Assembly: GCF_002008345.1 (NCBI RefSeq)
Contig: NZ_MRAE01000024.1
Location: 1-41,779, forward strand
Direction of reading: 5' to 3'
Length of the DNA stretch: 41,779 bases
Origin: Clostridium tepidum
GTDB lineage: Bacteria > Bacillota > Clostridia > Clostridiales > Clostridiaceae
Shown here piece by piece: positions 26,415 to 34,978 of the stretch (its first letter is position 1; every line of letters starts with the position of its first letter). The translations under genes and the position numbers were made by a program. The notes beneath the pieces were generated by a model that saw nothing but the letters and a program-made list of their open reading frames with translations, was not told the DNA's origin and made no database searches.

Positions 26415-27650
26415 TTGAAATTTAAAAAAATTATATGTTTAATTCTTGTATTAATATTTCCAATAACTTTTTTTTCTTGTAAAAAAGAAAATGAAAGCAA
26501 AAATAAAGAGCTCAATATATATATAGATATTAAAGATGAAAATTCTTTAAATATATTGAATATCATTATGGAAGAGTATAAAAAGTCTAATGAGAATGTA
26601 AAAATAAATATAAATAGTGCATTAGGTAGTAATGTAGAGGAAGAATTAAAAAAAGAAAAATCTTCAGATTTGATAGTTGTTTCAAGGAATAAAATGATAG
26701 AATTATCTCAAAAAGGATTTTTAGATGATATGAAAACTAATTATGAAAAAAATAATATCACTAAAGATTACTACAATATTTTTAATAGTTATGGTAGGTT
26801 TAAAGATAAATATTATGGAATACCTATTATACCTTATACTATAGAAATTTTATATAACACAGAAGCTTTGGATAAATTAAAAATAAAAGAACCTAAAAAT
26901 ATAAATGATATAAAAAATATTATGAAAAAATTAAAAGATTCATCTATTAAAGTTCCAGTTATGTTGCCAAATGATTTGGATATAAATTTAGTTATATTCT
27001 CAATGATATCAAATAATATAATTAATTCTATGGAATTAGAAAATATTTATGATAAAGGAAAAAAAGAATATCAAAATATGAAAATTATGCAGGAACCGTT
27101 TAATATTATAAATAATATGGTTAAAGACAATGCATTAGATAAGAATTTTTTTGAAGAAGGAAATGAAGTTACATTAGAAAAATTTAACAATGGTGATATT
27201 CCTATAATGATAAGTACTTCTTATTATAATAATAAAATAAAAAATCCTAATATAAAGACTATTGAAGGATTATATAATGTAGATAAATTAAGTAATACAG
27301 AACCTGTAATTATAAATTCCATATTGTGCTTACCATTAAAAGCTAAAAATTCAGAGCAAGCAAATGATTTTATAGATTTTACTTTTAACGAAAAAACTCA
27401 AAAAAGTTTATTACAAAAAGGATTTATAACAGGAAATAAAAAAGTTAATAAAGAAAAAGAAAGAGAAGTTAATAAGCTTAATAAAACTACTGTTAACAAG
27501 TTAAGCAATTTAAATGAAAATAGTATTTTAGCTTTGTATAATTTACCTAATACCTTTAAATCTAGTATTTCAGCTGCTATTGATAAAATATTAAACCACG
27601 AGCACTCTGGAAAAGAATGGGATAAAATTGCAGAAGATAGTTTGAAGTAA
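26415..27650 (+). CDS. Extracellular solute-binding lipoprotein (ABC transporter, family 1)
   Basis: The 411-residue protein has a lipoprotein signal peptide (KFKKIICLILVLIFPITFFSC) with lipobox T-F-F-S-C, so Cys21 would be lipid-modified by Lgt. The mature part resembles family 1 binding proteins (sugar or polyol type): DLIVVSRNKMIELSQKGFLDD, then YGIPIIPYTIEILYN, and a late ANDFIDFTF helix. The start is TTG 26415, 8 nt after GGAGGTG; a GTG at 26409 is too close to the ribosome site. No permease or ATPase gene is adjacent, so it is an orphan binding protein that either borrows a transporter or works as a sensor. The ligand is unknown. Confidence 0.85.
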   Translation: MKFKKIICLILVLIFPITFFSCKKENESKNKELNIYIDIKDENSLNILNIIMEEYKKSNENVKININSALGSNVEEELKKEKSSDLIVVSRNKMIELSQKGFLDDMKTNYEKNNITKDYYNIFNSYGRFKDKYYGIPIIPYTIEILYNTEALDKLKIKEPKNINDIKNIMKKLKDSSIKVPVMLPNDLDINLVIFSMISNNIINSMELENIYDKGKKEYQNMKIMQEPFNIINNMVKDNALDKNFFEEGNEVTLEKFNNGDIPIMISTSYYNNKIKNPNIKTIEGLYNVDKLSNTEPVIINSILCLPLKAKNSEQANDFIDFTFNEKTQKSLLQKGFITGNKKVNKEKEREVNKLNKTTVNKLSNLNENSILALYNLPNTFKSSISAAIDKILNHEHSGKEWDKIAEDSLK

Positions 27651-27675
27651 AATTTTACTAATAAAGATGACAATG

Positions 27676-27715
27676 TTAATAAGCACTTAAATTATATAAT
27701 TTAAGTGCTTATTAA
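27676..27715. terminator. 40-bp perfect palindrome, bidirectional terminator
   Basis: The arm TTAATAAGCACTTAAATTAT is followed directly by its exact reverse complement. It lies between two convergent genes (binding lipoprotein on plus, perR on minus) with A/T runs on both sides, so it can terminate both. Confidence 0.85.
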
Positions 27716-27718
27716 TTA

Positions 27719-28147
27719 CTAGTTTTCTGAATCTGATTTATTACTACAAGATTCACATATACCATAAAAGTAAACACGATTATATAAGACGTTATATTTT
27801 GTAAAATTTTTTACTTCATCATTTAAGTTTGAAAAAGATACATTTTCTATATCATCTACTTTACCACATTTAATACATTGTATATGTGGATGTGAATGAG
27901 TATTAGCATCGTATCTAAAATTGCCTTCACCTACATTTAACTCGTGAACTAAATTTACTTCTACTAAGGTCTTTAAAGCTTTATAAACTGTAGCCAAACT
28001 CATAGTAGGGTAATCTGGTTGTAAAGCTTTGTATATAGTTTCAGCGGAAGGATGTTCTTTAGTATATTTAAGATACTTATAGACAGCTATACGCTGAGGT
28101 GTTAATTTTAGATTTTTCTCTCTGAAAATACTTGCGATTGTATCCAT
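27719..28147 (-). CDS. perR: Peroxide-responsive Fur-family repressor PerR
   Basis: This 142-residue metal-dependent repressor senses H2O2 by oxidation of Fe(II) ligands. Counting from the chosen ATG, the regulatory ligands of Bacillus PerR (H37, D85, H91, H93, D104) fall at H32, D80, H86, H88 and D99 with a constant offset of five, and the structural zinc cysteines at C91, C94, C131 and C134. The Asp at the last regulatory position, rather than Glu, favours PerR over Fur or Zur. The winged helix includes LTPQRIAVYKYL and SLATVYKALKTL. AAAGGG precedes the ATG at 28147; two GTG codons upstream overlap it. The reverse rubrerythrin downstream carries a Per-box-like site and is a likely target. 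Confidence 0.92.
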   Translation of the reverse strand: MDTIASIFREKNLKLTPQRIAVYKYLKYTKEHPSAETIYKALQPDYPTMSLATVYKALKTLVEVNLVHELNVGEGNFRYDANTHSHPHIQCIKCGKVDDIENVSFSNLNDEVKNFTKYNVLYNRVYFYGICESCSNKSDSEN

Positions 28148-28168
28148 ATTCACCACCCTTTACTCTAA

Positions 28169-28206
28169 ATATAATTAATTATATAATAAAAAAAGTTATT
28201 TGTCAA
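28169..28206 (-). promoter_or_regulatory. perR promoter with overlapping 16-bp palindrome
   Basis: On the minus strand TTGACA (28201-28206), 17 nt and TATAAT (28178-28183) form a consensus promoter. The palindrome ATATAATTAATTATAT (28169-28184) covers the -10 and resembles a Per box with one extra central base, which would fit autoregulation (inference). Confidence 0.7.
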
Positions 28207-28261
28207 AAATAATTATTGTCAAATAAACATTACAATTAGGGATATAGATTAATTAAGATAC

Positions 28262-28335
28262 AACAATATTTTATCACAATATTGTTATTTTTATATAAAT
28301 ATTAAACAATACTTTAGTCAATATTTTTAATATTG
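28262..28335 (+). repeat. Two small hairpins sharing CAATATT in the leader of the next gene
   Basis: AACAATATT/AATATTGTT (28262-28286) and CAATATT/AATATTG (28319-28335) both lie between perR and the 204-residue gene. They could be operator half-sites or RNA hairpins; with AT-only loops their stability is modest. Confidence 0.4.
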
Positions 28336-28362
28336 GAAACTTAATAGAAAGGATGTATTTTT

Positions 28363-28977
28363 ATGTCTAATGCTTTAATAGGAACAGCTATTTCGGCTAC
28401 AGCTATAATAGTAGGAGCCATAATAGGTGGAATATGGAGTTCCTGTATAAATAAAAAAAGTATTATTAAAAATGAAGAAATACAAAAACATATATTAGAA
28501 GAAAATAAAAAAATAGATAAAATATATTATAGAGATAAATTTAAGGAAAGTGGAAGAATAGTAAGATTAGACATATGTACAGCAATTTTTGAAGGAATAA
28601 GAACTATAAAAAAAATTAAATATAATAAAGAAGAATATTATCCAGTTTGTATTTCTATAAATAAAAATTATTATAGAGATATTGCTGTATTAACTAAAAA
28701 ATTTACTTTGAAAGAAATAAGTTATATAAGCCAATTATATGGAATAATAGATAAAATAAATTATGATGTAAAAAAAATAGATTATAGTAATAAGAATAAT
28801 TGGCTTAATATATTAATGGATTATGAAATACTATTAAAAAAAGTATATGGTTGCAACTATAATAAAATATTGGAAGTAGACATAGAAAAATGCAATTATG
28901 ATAATTTAATAAATAATAATATAATAAAAGAAGGATATAGAGAAGTTCTTATGAAGCTAAATGATATTATAGAATAA
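28363..28977 (+). CDS. Small membrane-anchored protein of unknown function
   Basis: The 204-residue protein has an N-terminal hydrophobic, Gly/Ala-rich segment (about residues 4-26; IGTAISATAIIVGAIIGGIW) and then a Lys/Tyr/Asn-rich, probably helical cytoplasmic or external domain. Two cysteines lie near the membrane end and in the middle (DICTAIFEG, YPVCISI). No family is recognised. GAAAGGA precedes the ATG. It stands alone between perR and ctc. Confidence 0.7.
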   Translation: MSNALIGTAISATAIIVGAIIGGIWSSCINKKSIIKNEEIQKHILEENKKIDKIYYRDKFKESGRIVRLDICTAIFEGIRTIKKIKYNKEEYYPVCISINKNYYRDIAVLTKKFTLKEISYISQLYGIIDKINYDVKKIDYSNKNNWLNILMDYEILLKKVYGCNYNKILEVDIEKCNYDNLINNNIIKEGYREVLMKLNDIIE

Positions 28978-29143
28978 TTATATACATTATAAACGAAGTG
29001 TTACTAATATATGAATAAATAGTAAATGTTTGGGAATGTATATTGAAGTAATTCAAATGTAAACTATACTTAAATATATAATGATTATAATCTAATATGA
29101 ATATAATTATTATGATTTTGTAATGGGATAGGAGGAATTTTAT

Positions 29144-29713
29144 ATGAGTAGCGCTTCGTTAACTGCTATAATAAGAGAAGAAAGTGGTAAAAAATGCAGA
29201 AAAGAAGGATTTGCGCCAGGAATAATTTATGGAGCAGAAATAAAAGAACCTATAAAGGTTAAATTTGAAGTTCCTAGTCTCTTGAGATATTTAAATAAAG
29301 CTGGTATTAATTCAAGATTATGGCTTAAAATTGGAGATAGAAAAGAGTATGTATTAATTAAAGAAATACAAAAAGAAGCAACAACAGGTGAGATACTTAA
29401 TATAGATATGCAAGCTGTTTCACACGATGAAGTTATAAAAAATAATATACCTATAAAATTTGAAGGAAAAGATCAATTAGAACATAAAGGATTTTTATTA
29501 GAAGAATTTACACCATATATAGAGGTGGCTGGAAAGGTTGGCATACTTCCAGAAATAATAGTAGTAAATGTTGGAGCAAAAGAACCAGGTGATAATATAA
29601 AGGTTTCGGATATAGAATTAGACGAAAACATAAAATTATATACTGATCCGGAAGAATTATTAGCTACTGTATCTTATAATGGAAAAGATATAGTTGAAGA
29701 AACAGTAAGTTAA
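29144..29713 (+). CDS. ctc: 50S ribosomal protein L25 / general stress protein Ctc
   Basis: It binds 5S rRNA in the large subunit; the long TL5/CTC form (189 residues) has the RNA-binding beta-barrel N-terminal domain (about 1-90; RKEGFAPGIIYG, EIQKEATTGEILNIDM) and a C-terminal domain (about 95-185; IPIKFEGKDQLEHKGFLLEE). In Bacillus the same protein is stress-induced. GGAGGA precedes the ATG. The gene is single, with a long inverted repeat structure after it. Confidence 0.93.
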   Translation: MSSASLTAIIREESGKKCRKEGFAPGIIYGAEIKEPIKVKFEVPSLLRYLNKAGINSRLWLKIGDRKEYVLIKEIQKEATTGEILNIDMQAVSHDEVIKNNIPIKFEGKDQLEHKGFLLEEFTPYIEVAGKVGILPEIIVVNVGAKEPGDNIKVSDIELDENIKLYTDPEELLATVSYNGKDIVEETVS

Positions 29714-29728
29714 ACATAATAAATTTAA

Positions 29729-29834
29729 AAATTAGGTTCTTTAATTTATTTTACGATTGTTGTATAGATTTGTTATTACTTTTCGTAAATAAAATTAGAG
29801 AACCTAATTTTATTTACGAAAAGTAATAACAAAT
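29729..29834 (+). repeat. Competing long hairpins downstream of ctc
   Basis: A 31-bp perfect inverted repeat, arms 29768-29798 and 29804-29834 with a 5-nt loop (AGAAC), dominates. The segment 29729-29755 is also complementary, with two mismatches and one wobble, to 29784-29810, which includes the loop of the first hairpin. The two pairings exclude each other. No T-run follows either. Confidence 0.8.
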
Positions 29835-29915
29835 AAATTTATAAGTATTTATTTTATGAAATAAGTTTATACAAAAATATATAATATAGAAATTATATAG
29901 AAGAAAGGAACATTT

Positions 29916-30167
29916 ATGAAGTATAGAATAGGTCAAGAGATAGAATTTACAAATGAATTTGTAGTTGAATTAAGCAAAGGTGGAGCAGTTAAAGTTGTAC
30001 CTGGTGATAAAGCTATGGTAGTAAGGAAAATAGATAATAATACAGGAGAGATTGTATATACTACAGGTAATGCTAGAGGATTAAGTCAAAATATACAAAT
30101 AGAAGTTGATGAAGTTTTAGATGAAAAAGAGTTAGCAAAAAAAATATTAGAGGAAATATATAAATAA
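29916..30167 (+). CDS. Small protein of unknown function
   Basis: The 83-residue acidic protein is likely beta-rich in its first two thirds (IGQEIEFTNEFVVELSKGGAVKVVPGDKAMVVRKID, reminiscent of a small barrel) with a C-terminal helix (LDEKELAKKILEEIY). No cysteine, signal or membrane segment. GAAAGGA precedes the ATG by 7 nt. No assigned family; the gene is downstream of the competing hairpins and might be controlled by them. Confidence 0.72.
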   Translation: MKYRIGQEIEFTNEFVVELSKGGAVKVVPGDKAMVVRKIDNNTGEIVYTTGNARGLSQNIQIEVDEVLDEKELAKKILEEIYK

Positions 30168-30214
30168 AGTATATATTTTATGAAATAAAATGATATGAAT
30201 GAATATATTTTATA

Positions 30215-30243
30215 TTGACATAATGTTCGCAATAATATAAAAT
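30215..30243 (+). promoter_or_regulatory. Upstream pflB promoter (P1)
   Basis: TTGACA, a 17-nt spacer and TAAAAT lie directly before the ZTP riboswitch, so its transcript includes the aptamer. Confidence 0.7.
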
Positions 30244-30259
30244 AAAATTAAATTTTAGA

Positions 30260-30367
30260 GTAAATCATATGACTGGCGGAAGTGGATTTAACCACAGGAA
30301 GTATGATTTATAAATTTAAGTTAGAATGTCGACCGCCTGGGCACAAAAGTCCAGGCGGTTTTTTTGT
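30260..30367 (+). ncRNA. ZTP (pfl motif) riboswitch with intrinsic terminator
   Basis: P1 pairs AAATCATA (30262-30269) with TATGATTT (30302-30309), followed by the conserved core GACTGGCGGAAGTGG, AACCACAGGAAG and the late CCGCCTGGGC. The latter also forms the 5' arm of a terminator (CCGCCTGG/CCAGGCGG, 30333-30358) followed by a run of T. In known members ZTP or ZMP binding prevents the terminator and turns on one-carbon genes. It is upstream of pflB, the gene that gave the motif its name. Confidence 0.92.
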
Positions 30368-30447
30368 GTTTAAAATAATTTTAAATAGTGGCACTATTTT
30401 ATTTGAAAGGTTATAAATTAAGAAGTGTAAAAGAGAAATGATTTTAA

Positions 30448-30476
30448 TTGACAAACATTTTCAAGTTATATAAAAT
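30448..30476 (+). promoter_or_regulatory. Second promoter (P2) between the riboswitch and pflB
   Basis: TTGACA, a 17-nt spacer and TAAAAT lie about 80 nt after the riboswitch terminator and 130 nt before pflB. A transcript from here skips the riboswitch. Confidence 0.65.
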
Positions 30477-30605
30477 AAAGGTGATAAAAATCATAGAGCT
30501 TTGGATTTAAAGTGTTGCTTATAAACTAAGATTAAACTCTAAATGTATTTATGCAATATAAGCTCTAAAAGGTTTTTAAATATATTAAGCTTTAGGAGGT
30601 TTACT

Positions 30606-32834
30606 ATGTTTTTTGATTCATGGAAAAAATTTAATAAAGGTGTATGGGAAAAAAATATAGATGTAAGGGATTTCATACAAAAAAACTATATTCCTTATTA
30701 TGGTGATCACAGTTTTTTAAAAGGACCTACTGAAAAAACAAAAAAACTTTGGAACCAATGTGAGAAATTAATAGCAGAAGAAATAGAAAAAGGGATATTA
30801 GATGTAGATTTGAAAAATATTTCTGCTATAGATGCTTTTAATGCAGGATATATAGATAAGGGAAATGAAACGATAGTAGGTCTTCAAACAGACAAACCAT
30901 TAAAGAGAATTATAAATCCATTTGGTGGAATAAGAATGGTAAAACAGGCTTTAGAGGCATATAATTATAATTTGAAGCCAGAAATAAAAGAGATATTTTC
31001 TAAATATAGAAAGACTCATAATGATGGAGTTTTTGATGCTTATACCGAAGAAATGAGAAAAGCTAGAAGCGCAGGGTTATTAACAGGTCTTCCAGATGCA
31101 TATGGAAGAGGAAGAATAATAGGAGATTATAGAAGAATACCACTATATGGAATAGATTATTTGATAAAAAATAAAGAAGAAGACTTAAAAGCTGTTAAAG
31201 GTGAAATGAATGAAACTACTATAAGAAAAAGAGAAGAGATAAAAGAACAAATAAAAGCTTTAATATCCATGAAAGAAATGGCATTAAAATATGACATAGA
31301 TATAAGTAAACCAGCAAAGAATGCAGAAGAAGCAGTTCAATTTTTATATTTTGGATATTTAGCAGGTGTTAAAGAAAATAATGGAGCTGCTATGTCTTTA
31401 GGAAGGGTAAGCTCATTTATAGATATATATATAGAAAGAGATTTACAACAAGGTATATTGACAGAAGAAGAAGCACAAGAGATTATAGATCAGTTTGTTA
31501 TAAAATTAAGATTAGTAAGGCATCTTAGAACACCTGAATATAATGAACTTTTTGCAGGAGATCCTAATTGGATTACAGAAGCTATAGGCGGAATGGGGCT
31601 AAACGGTAAAACATTAGTTACTAAAACATCATTTAGATTTTTAAACACTCTAAATAACTTAGGACCAGCACCAGAGCCTAATATGACAGTGTTATGGTCA
31701 CAAAACTTACCAGAAGGATTTAAAAGATTTTGTGCCCAAATGTCTATAAAAACAGACTCTATTCAATATGAAAATGATGATTTAATGAGAGATATATATG
31801 GAGATGATTATGGTATAGCTTGTTGTGTATCAGCTATGGCTCTAGGAAAACAAATGCAATTTTTCGGAGCAAGATGCAACTTAGCTAAAGCTTTATTATA
31901 TTCCATAAATGGTGGCGTAGATGAAAAGAAAAACATTAAAGTAATAGATAATATAAATACAATAGAAGATAATGTATTAGATTACGAAAAAGTTAAAGAA
32001 AATTATTTTAAAGTATTAGAATACATTGCACAGTTATATGTTAATACTATGAATATAATACATTATATGCATGACAAATATGCTTATGAAGCTGGACTTA
32101 TGGCACTTCATGATACAGAAGTAGAAAGGCTTATGGCTTTTGGTGTGGCTGGATTATCTGTTGTAGCGGATTCATTAAGTGCTATAAAATATGCAAAAGT
32201 AAAACCAGTAAGGGAAAATGGGATTGCTGTAGATTTTGAAATAGAAGGTGAATTCCCTAAGTATGGTAATGATGATGATAGGGTTGATGAAATAGCAGTA
32301 GAGATAGTTAATAAATTTATTAGTGAATTAAAGAAAAATAAAACTTATAGAAATGCAAAGCATACACTTTCAGTTTTAACAATAACTTCTAATGTTGTTT
32401 ATGGTAAGAAAACAGGTTCAACACCAGATGGAAGAAAAGCAGGTGAGGCATTCGCTCCAGGAGCTAACCCAATGCATGGAAGAGATAAAAATGGTGCTTT
32501 AGCATCATTAAATTCTGTAGCTAAAATACCTTATAAAGATGTTTGTGAAGATGGAGTATCAAATACATTTTCTATAGTTCCAGATGCACTAGGCAAAAGT
32601 GATGAAGAAAGAATAAATAATTTAGTATCCATATTAGACGGATATTTTGTACAAGATGCCCATCATTTAAATGTTAATGTATTAAATAGAGAATTATTAA
32701 TAGATGCTATGGAACATCCGGAAAAATATCCGTCACTTACTATAAGAGTATCAGGATATGCAGTTCATTTTAATAGACTAACTAAAGCACAACAATTGGA
32801 GGTTATAAGTAGAACTTTCCATGAAGAAATGTAA
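30606..32834 (+). CDS. pflB: Formate acetyltransferase (pyruvate formate-lyase)
   Basis: This glycyl radical enzyme turns pyruvate and CoA into acetyl-CoA and formate. In 742 residues it carries the catalytic pair Cys406-Cys407 (CCVSAM) and the radical loop R-V-S-G-Y-A-V with Gly717, 25 residues from the end, as in well-studied PFL. The full PFL domain precedes the loop, with no sign of a different glycyl radical family. The start is ATG 30606 after AGGAGG; an upstream frame from 30543 has no ribosome site. pflA follows. In clostridia PFL mainly supplies formate for one-carbon units, which fits the ZTP riboswitch. Confidence 0.98.
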   Translation: MFFDSWKKFNKGVWEKNIDVRDFIQKNYIPYYGDHSFLKGPTEKTKKLWNQCEKLIAEEIEKGILDVDLKNISAIDAFNAGYIDKGNETIVGLQTDKPLKRIINPFGGIRMVKQALEAYNYNLKPEIKEIFSKYRKTHNDGVFDAYTEEMRKARSAGLLTGLPDAYGRGRIIGDYRRIPLYGIDYLIKNKEEDLKAVKGEMNETTIRKREEIKEQIKALISMKEMALKYDIDISKPAKNAEEAVQFLYFGYLAGVKENNGAAMSLGRVSSFIDIYIERDLQQGILTEEEAQEIIDQFVIKLRLVRHLRTPEYNELFAGDPNWITEAIGGMGLNGKTLVTKTSFRFLNTLNNLGPAPEPNMTVLWSQNLPEGFKRFCAQMSIKTDSIQYENDDLMRDIYGDDYGIACCVSAMALGKQMQFFGARCNLAKALLYSINGGVDEKKNIKVIDNINTIEDNVLDYEKVKENYFKVLEYIAQLYVNTMNIIHYMHDKYAYEAGLMALHDTEVERLMAFGVAGLSVVADSLSAIKYAKVKPVRENGIAVDFEIEGEFPKYGNDDDRVDEIAVEIVNKFISELKKNKTYRNAKHTLSVLTITSNVVYGKKTGSTPDGRKAGEAFAPGANPMHGRDKNGALASLNSVAKIPYKDVCEDGVSNTFSIVPDALGKSDEERINNLVSILDGYFVQDAHHLNVNVLNRELLIDAMEHPEKYPSLTIRVSGYAVHFNRLTKAQQLEVISRTFHEEM

Positions 32835-32904
32835 TTTATTTATAAATATTGTTTGGTAAAATAAATATTATTAGTATTTTAAAATTTACTAAATATAAAT
32901 TTTT

Positions 32905-32943
32905 AATACTCAGGTGAAAAGTAATACTTTTTATCTGAGTATT
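32905..32943 (+). terminator. Hairpin between pflB and pflA
   Basis: AATACTCAG pairs with CTGAGTATT, and an inner AAAAGTA/TACTTTT pairing extends the stem. No T-run follows, so it more likely lowers pflA expression or protects pflB mRNA than terminates fully. Confidence 0.4.
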
Positions 32944-32969
32944 ATAATTACTTCGGGAGAAGGTGTAAT

Positions 32970-33668
32970 ATGGGTAAAATTCATTCAATAGAAACTATGG
33001 GACTTGTGGATGGGCCAGGAATTAGAGTAGTAGTATTTTTTCAAGGATGTCAATTAAGATGTATTTATTGTCATAATCCGGACACATGGGATCTAAATTC
33101 TGGTATAGAAATTAGCAGTGATGAGATATTAAAAAAAGTATTAAGATATAAACCATATTTTAAAAATGTTGGTGGAATAACGTGTTCAGGGGGAGAACCT
33201 TTAATGCAACCAGAATTCCTTTTAGAAGTTTTAAAAAAATCTAAAAGCAAGGGCATTCATACGGTTTTAGATACATCAGGAGTAGGAAAAGGAAATTACG
33301 AAGATATTCTTAAATATGTAGATTTAGTTATATTAGATATTAAGCATATAGATGAAAAAGAATATATTAATATTTGTGGCAGAACTATGGAAGAGTTTAA
33401 TAAATTTAAAAATACTGTAAATAAGCTTAATAAAAAATTATGGATAAGACATGTAATTGTTCCAGGAATAAATGATAATATAGATCATATATATAAATTT
33501 AAAGATTATGCAAATAATTTTAGTAATGTAGAAAAGATTGAATTATTACCTTATCATACATTAGGTGTAAATAAATATGAAAATATGGGAATAAAGTATA
33601 GACTTAAAAATGTAAACCCACTAAGTAAGGATAAGCTTAAAAAATTAAATAAAATTATTTCAACATAA
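32970..33668 (+). CDS. pflA: Pyruvate formate-lyase activating enzyme
   Basis: This radical SAM enzyme places the glycyl radical on PflB. The 232-residue protein has the cluster motif C27-x3-C31-x2-C34 and the glycine-rich SAM segment (TCSGGEP), with G-L-V-D-G-P-G-I-R at the N-terminus, the usual signature of activases. No extra ferredoxin cysteines are inserted, so it is the short PFL type. GGGAGAAGGTG lies before the ATG. It follows pflB by 135 nt. Confidence 0.96.
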   Translation: MGKIHSIETMGLVDGPGIRVVVFFQGCQLRCIYCHNPDTWDLNSGIEISSDEILKKVLRYKPYFKNVGGITCSGGEPLMQPEFLLEVLKKSKSKGIHTVLDTSGVGKGNYEDILKYVDLVILDIKHIDEKEYINICGRTMEEFNKFKNTVNKLNKKLWIRHVIVPGINDNIDHIYKFKDYANNFSNVEKIELLPYHTLGVNKYENMGIKYRLKNVNPLSKDKLKKLNKIIST

Positions 33669-33718
33669 AATAGCATAATTAATAAAAATATATAAGATCT
33701 TAAATCTATAAAAGATCT

Positions 33719-33822
33719 AGAGCTTCTAATTTATTTTTTATAAATTATATAAGATTATTATTAAGGTATACTTAGTCTTATTATTTTATATATTTTTTAT
33801 AAAATAAATTAGGAGCTCTTTT
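33719..33822. terminator. Long, largely bidirectional terminator after pflA
   Basis: AGAGCTTCTAATTTATTTT pairs with AAAATAAATTAGGAGCTCT with one mismatch, and shorter pairings fill the centre. TTTT follows on plus. On minus it lies downstream of the microprotein ORF, so it may serve both. Confidence 0.65.
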
Positions 33823-33870
33823 AATTTTAAAATTTATATGTCAAAAATAAAATACTTGTATAAATATATA

Positions 33871-33942
33871 TTAATCAATAGATTCTTGTAGACATTCCTC
33901 AATAATATCTTCTGTAATTTCAAATTCCTCTTCTCTTGTCAT
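33871..33942 (-). CDS. Possible 23-residue acidic microprotein
   Basis: On the minus strand an ATG at 33942 starts a 23-codon frame (MTREEEFEITEDII... ending in ESID) with nine Glu/Asp before a single Cys. AGGGGGAAAG lies just upstream, a ribosome site as good as those of the known genes. It faces pflA across a long inverted repeat that could terminate both. It is too short for composition statistics and no family is known. Confidence 0.4.
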   Translation of the reverse strand: MTREEEFEITEDIIEECLQESID

Positions 33943-34137
33943 AAATACTTTCCCCCTAAATAAATATTAATACATTAATATATTCTAATTATTAAAACTT
34001 GTTACATAATATAAAAAAATATATGTAGTTGCTAATATATTTTTTTATATTCATTCTAAAATTTCAATCGATAAACTTGGTTATATATGATTTTAAATCA
34101 AATTATTTCATATTTAAAATAAATTTGAAAAAAGGGG

Positions 34138-34173
34138 TTGATTATTTATAATTATTATTATATAATAATAATT
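34138..34173 (+). promoter_or_regulatory. Rubrerythrin promoter with Per-box-like site and 24-bp palindrome
   Basis: TTGATT (34138-34143), 17 nt and TATAAT (34161-34166) form the promoter. TTATAATTATTATTA (34146-34160) in the spacer matches the Per box TTATAATNATTATAA at all but one specified base. The perfect palindrome AATTATTATTAT and its reverse complement (34150-34173) covers the -10. A bound repressor here would block RNA polymerase. Confidence 0.7.
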
Positions 34174-34235
34174 GTCCAAAGGGAAATTAATTAAATAAAT
34201 TTAAATAAATATATTATAGTAGGAGGATGTTAAAT

Positions 34236-34781
34236 ATGAAAAAATTTATATGTTCAGTATGTGGTTATGTTTTTGAAGGAGAGGAAGCACCAGAAAAATG
34301 CCCTCAATGTAATGCACCAAAAGATAAATTTGTAGAAAAAGTAGAAGGTGAAATGTCTTGGGCTGATGAACATAAAATAGGAATAGCAAAAGATATAGAT
34401 CCAGAAGTTATAGAAGGATTAAGAGCTAATTTTATGGGAGAATGTACAGAAGTAGGAATGTACTTAGCTATGAGTCGTCAAGCAGATAGAGAAGGATTCC
34501 CAGAAGTTGCAGAAGCATATAAAAGAATAGCTTTTGAAGAAGCAGAACATGCAGCAAAATTTGCTGAATTATTAGGAGAAGTTGTTACAGATAGCACTAA
34601 GAAAAACTTAGAAATGAGAGTTGAAGCAGAACATGGTGCTTGTCAAGGTAAAAAGGATTTAGCAACATTAGCTAAAAAATTAAATTATGATGCTATTCAT
34701 GATACAGTACATGAAATGTGCAAAGATGAAGCTAGACATGGTTCAGCATTTAAAGGATTATTAAATAGATATTTTAAATAA
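34236..34781 (+). CDS. Reverse rubrerythrin (NADH-linked peroxide reductase component)
   Basis: The 181-residue protein has the rubredoxin-type site first (C6-x2-C9 and C22-x2-C25) and the ferritin-like diiron domain second (about 45-180), with E-x2-H-type ligand helices in [21 protein letters not shown] and DEARHGSAF. That reversed order is typical of clostridial reverse rubrerythrins, which reduce H2O2 and O2 with electrons from NADH-rubredoxin systems. The start is ATG 34236, 9 nt after AGGAGG; ATG 34227 abuts it. A strong terminator follows, so it is single. The Per-box-like promoter predicts peroxide induction through PerR. Confidence 0.94.
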   Translation: MKKFICSVCGYVFEGEEAPEKCPQCNAPKDKFVEKVEGEMSWADEHKIGIAKDIDPEVIEGLRANFMGECTEVGMYLAMSRQADREGFPEVAEAYKRIAFEEAEHAAKFAELLGEVVTDSTKKNLEMRVEAEHGACQGKKDLATLAKKLNYDAIHDTVHEMCKDEARHGSAFKGLLNRYFK

Positions 34782-34798
34782 AATCTATTTGTAGTTAA

Positions 34799-34838
34799 AA
34801 AAGAGTTACTATATAATTTAGTAACTCTTTTTTTTTTA
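34799..34838 (+). terminator. Rho-independent terminator
   Basis: AAAGAGTTACT pairs with AGTAACTCTTT, with a long T-run after it. Confidence 0.93.
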
Positions 34839-34926
34839 TTATTCTAATATTTGGATTATTTATCGAAAATATAAAAAATAAAGATAAAAATGTAATATGT
34901 GTATTAATTTTTAAATTTGTTAAACG

Positions 34927-34942
34927 ATAACATGAATGTTAT
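34927..34942. repeat. Inverted repeat upstream of the chemoreceptor
   Basis: ATAACAT, GA, ATGTTAT form a 16-bp operator-like site 37 nt before the chemoreceptor start. It may overlap that gene's promoter. The binding protein is unknown. Confidence 0.4.
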
Positions 34943-34978
34943 TACTATTATTTTAACAAAATTGGGGGAGAAATACAT

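Larger units (their letters stand above)
33669..34137. other. Long intergenic region between pflA and rubrerythrin
   Basis: It holds the pflA terminator (33719-33822), a possible microprotein on the minus strand (33871-33942), and AT-rich DNA. AGATCT repeats at 33695-33717 form a small inverted repeat. No RNA motif is recognised. Confidence 0.5.
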
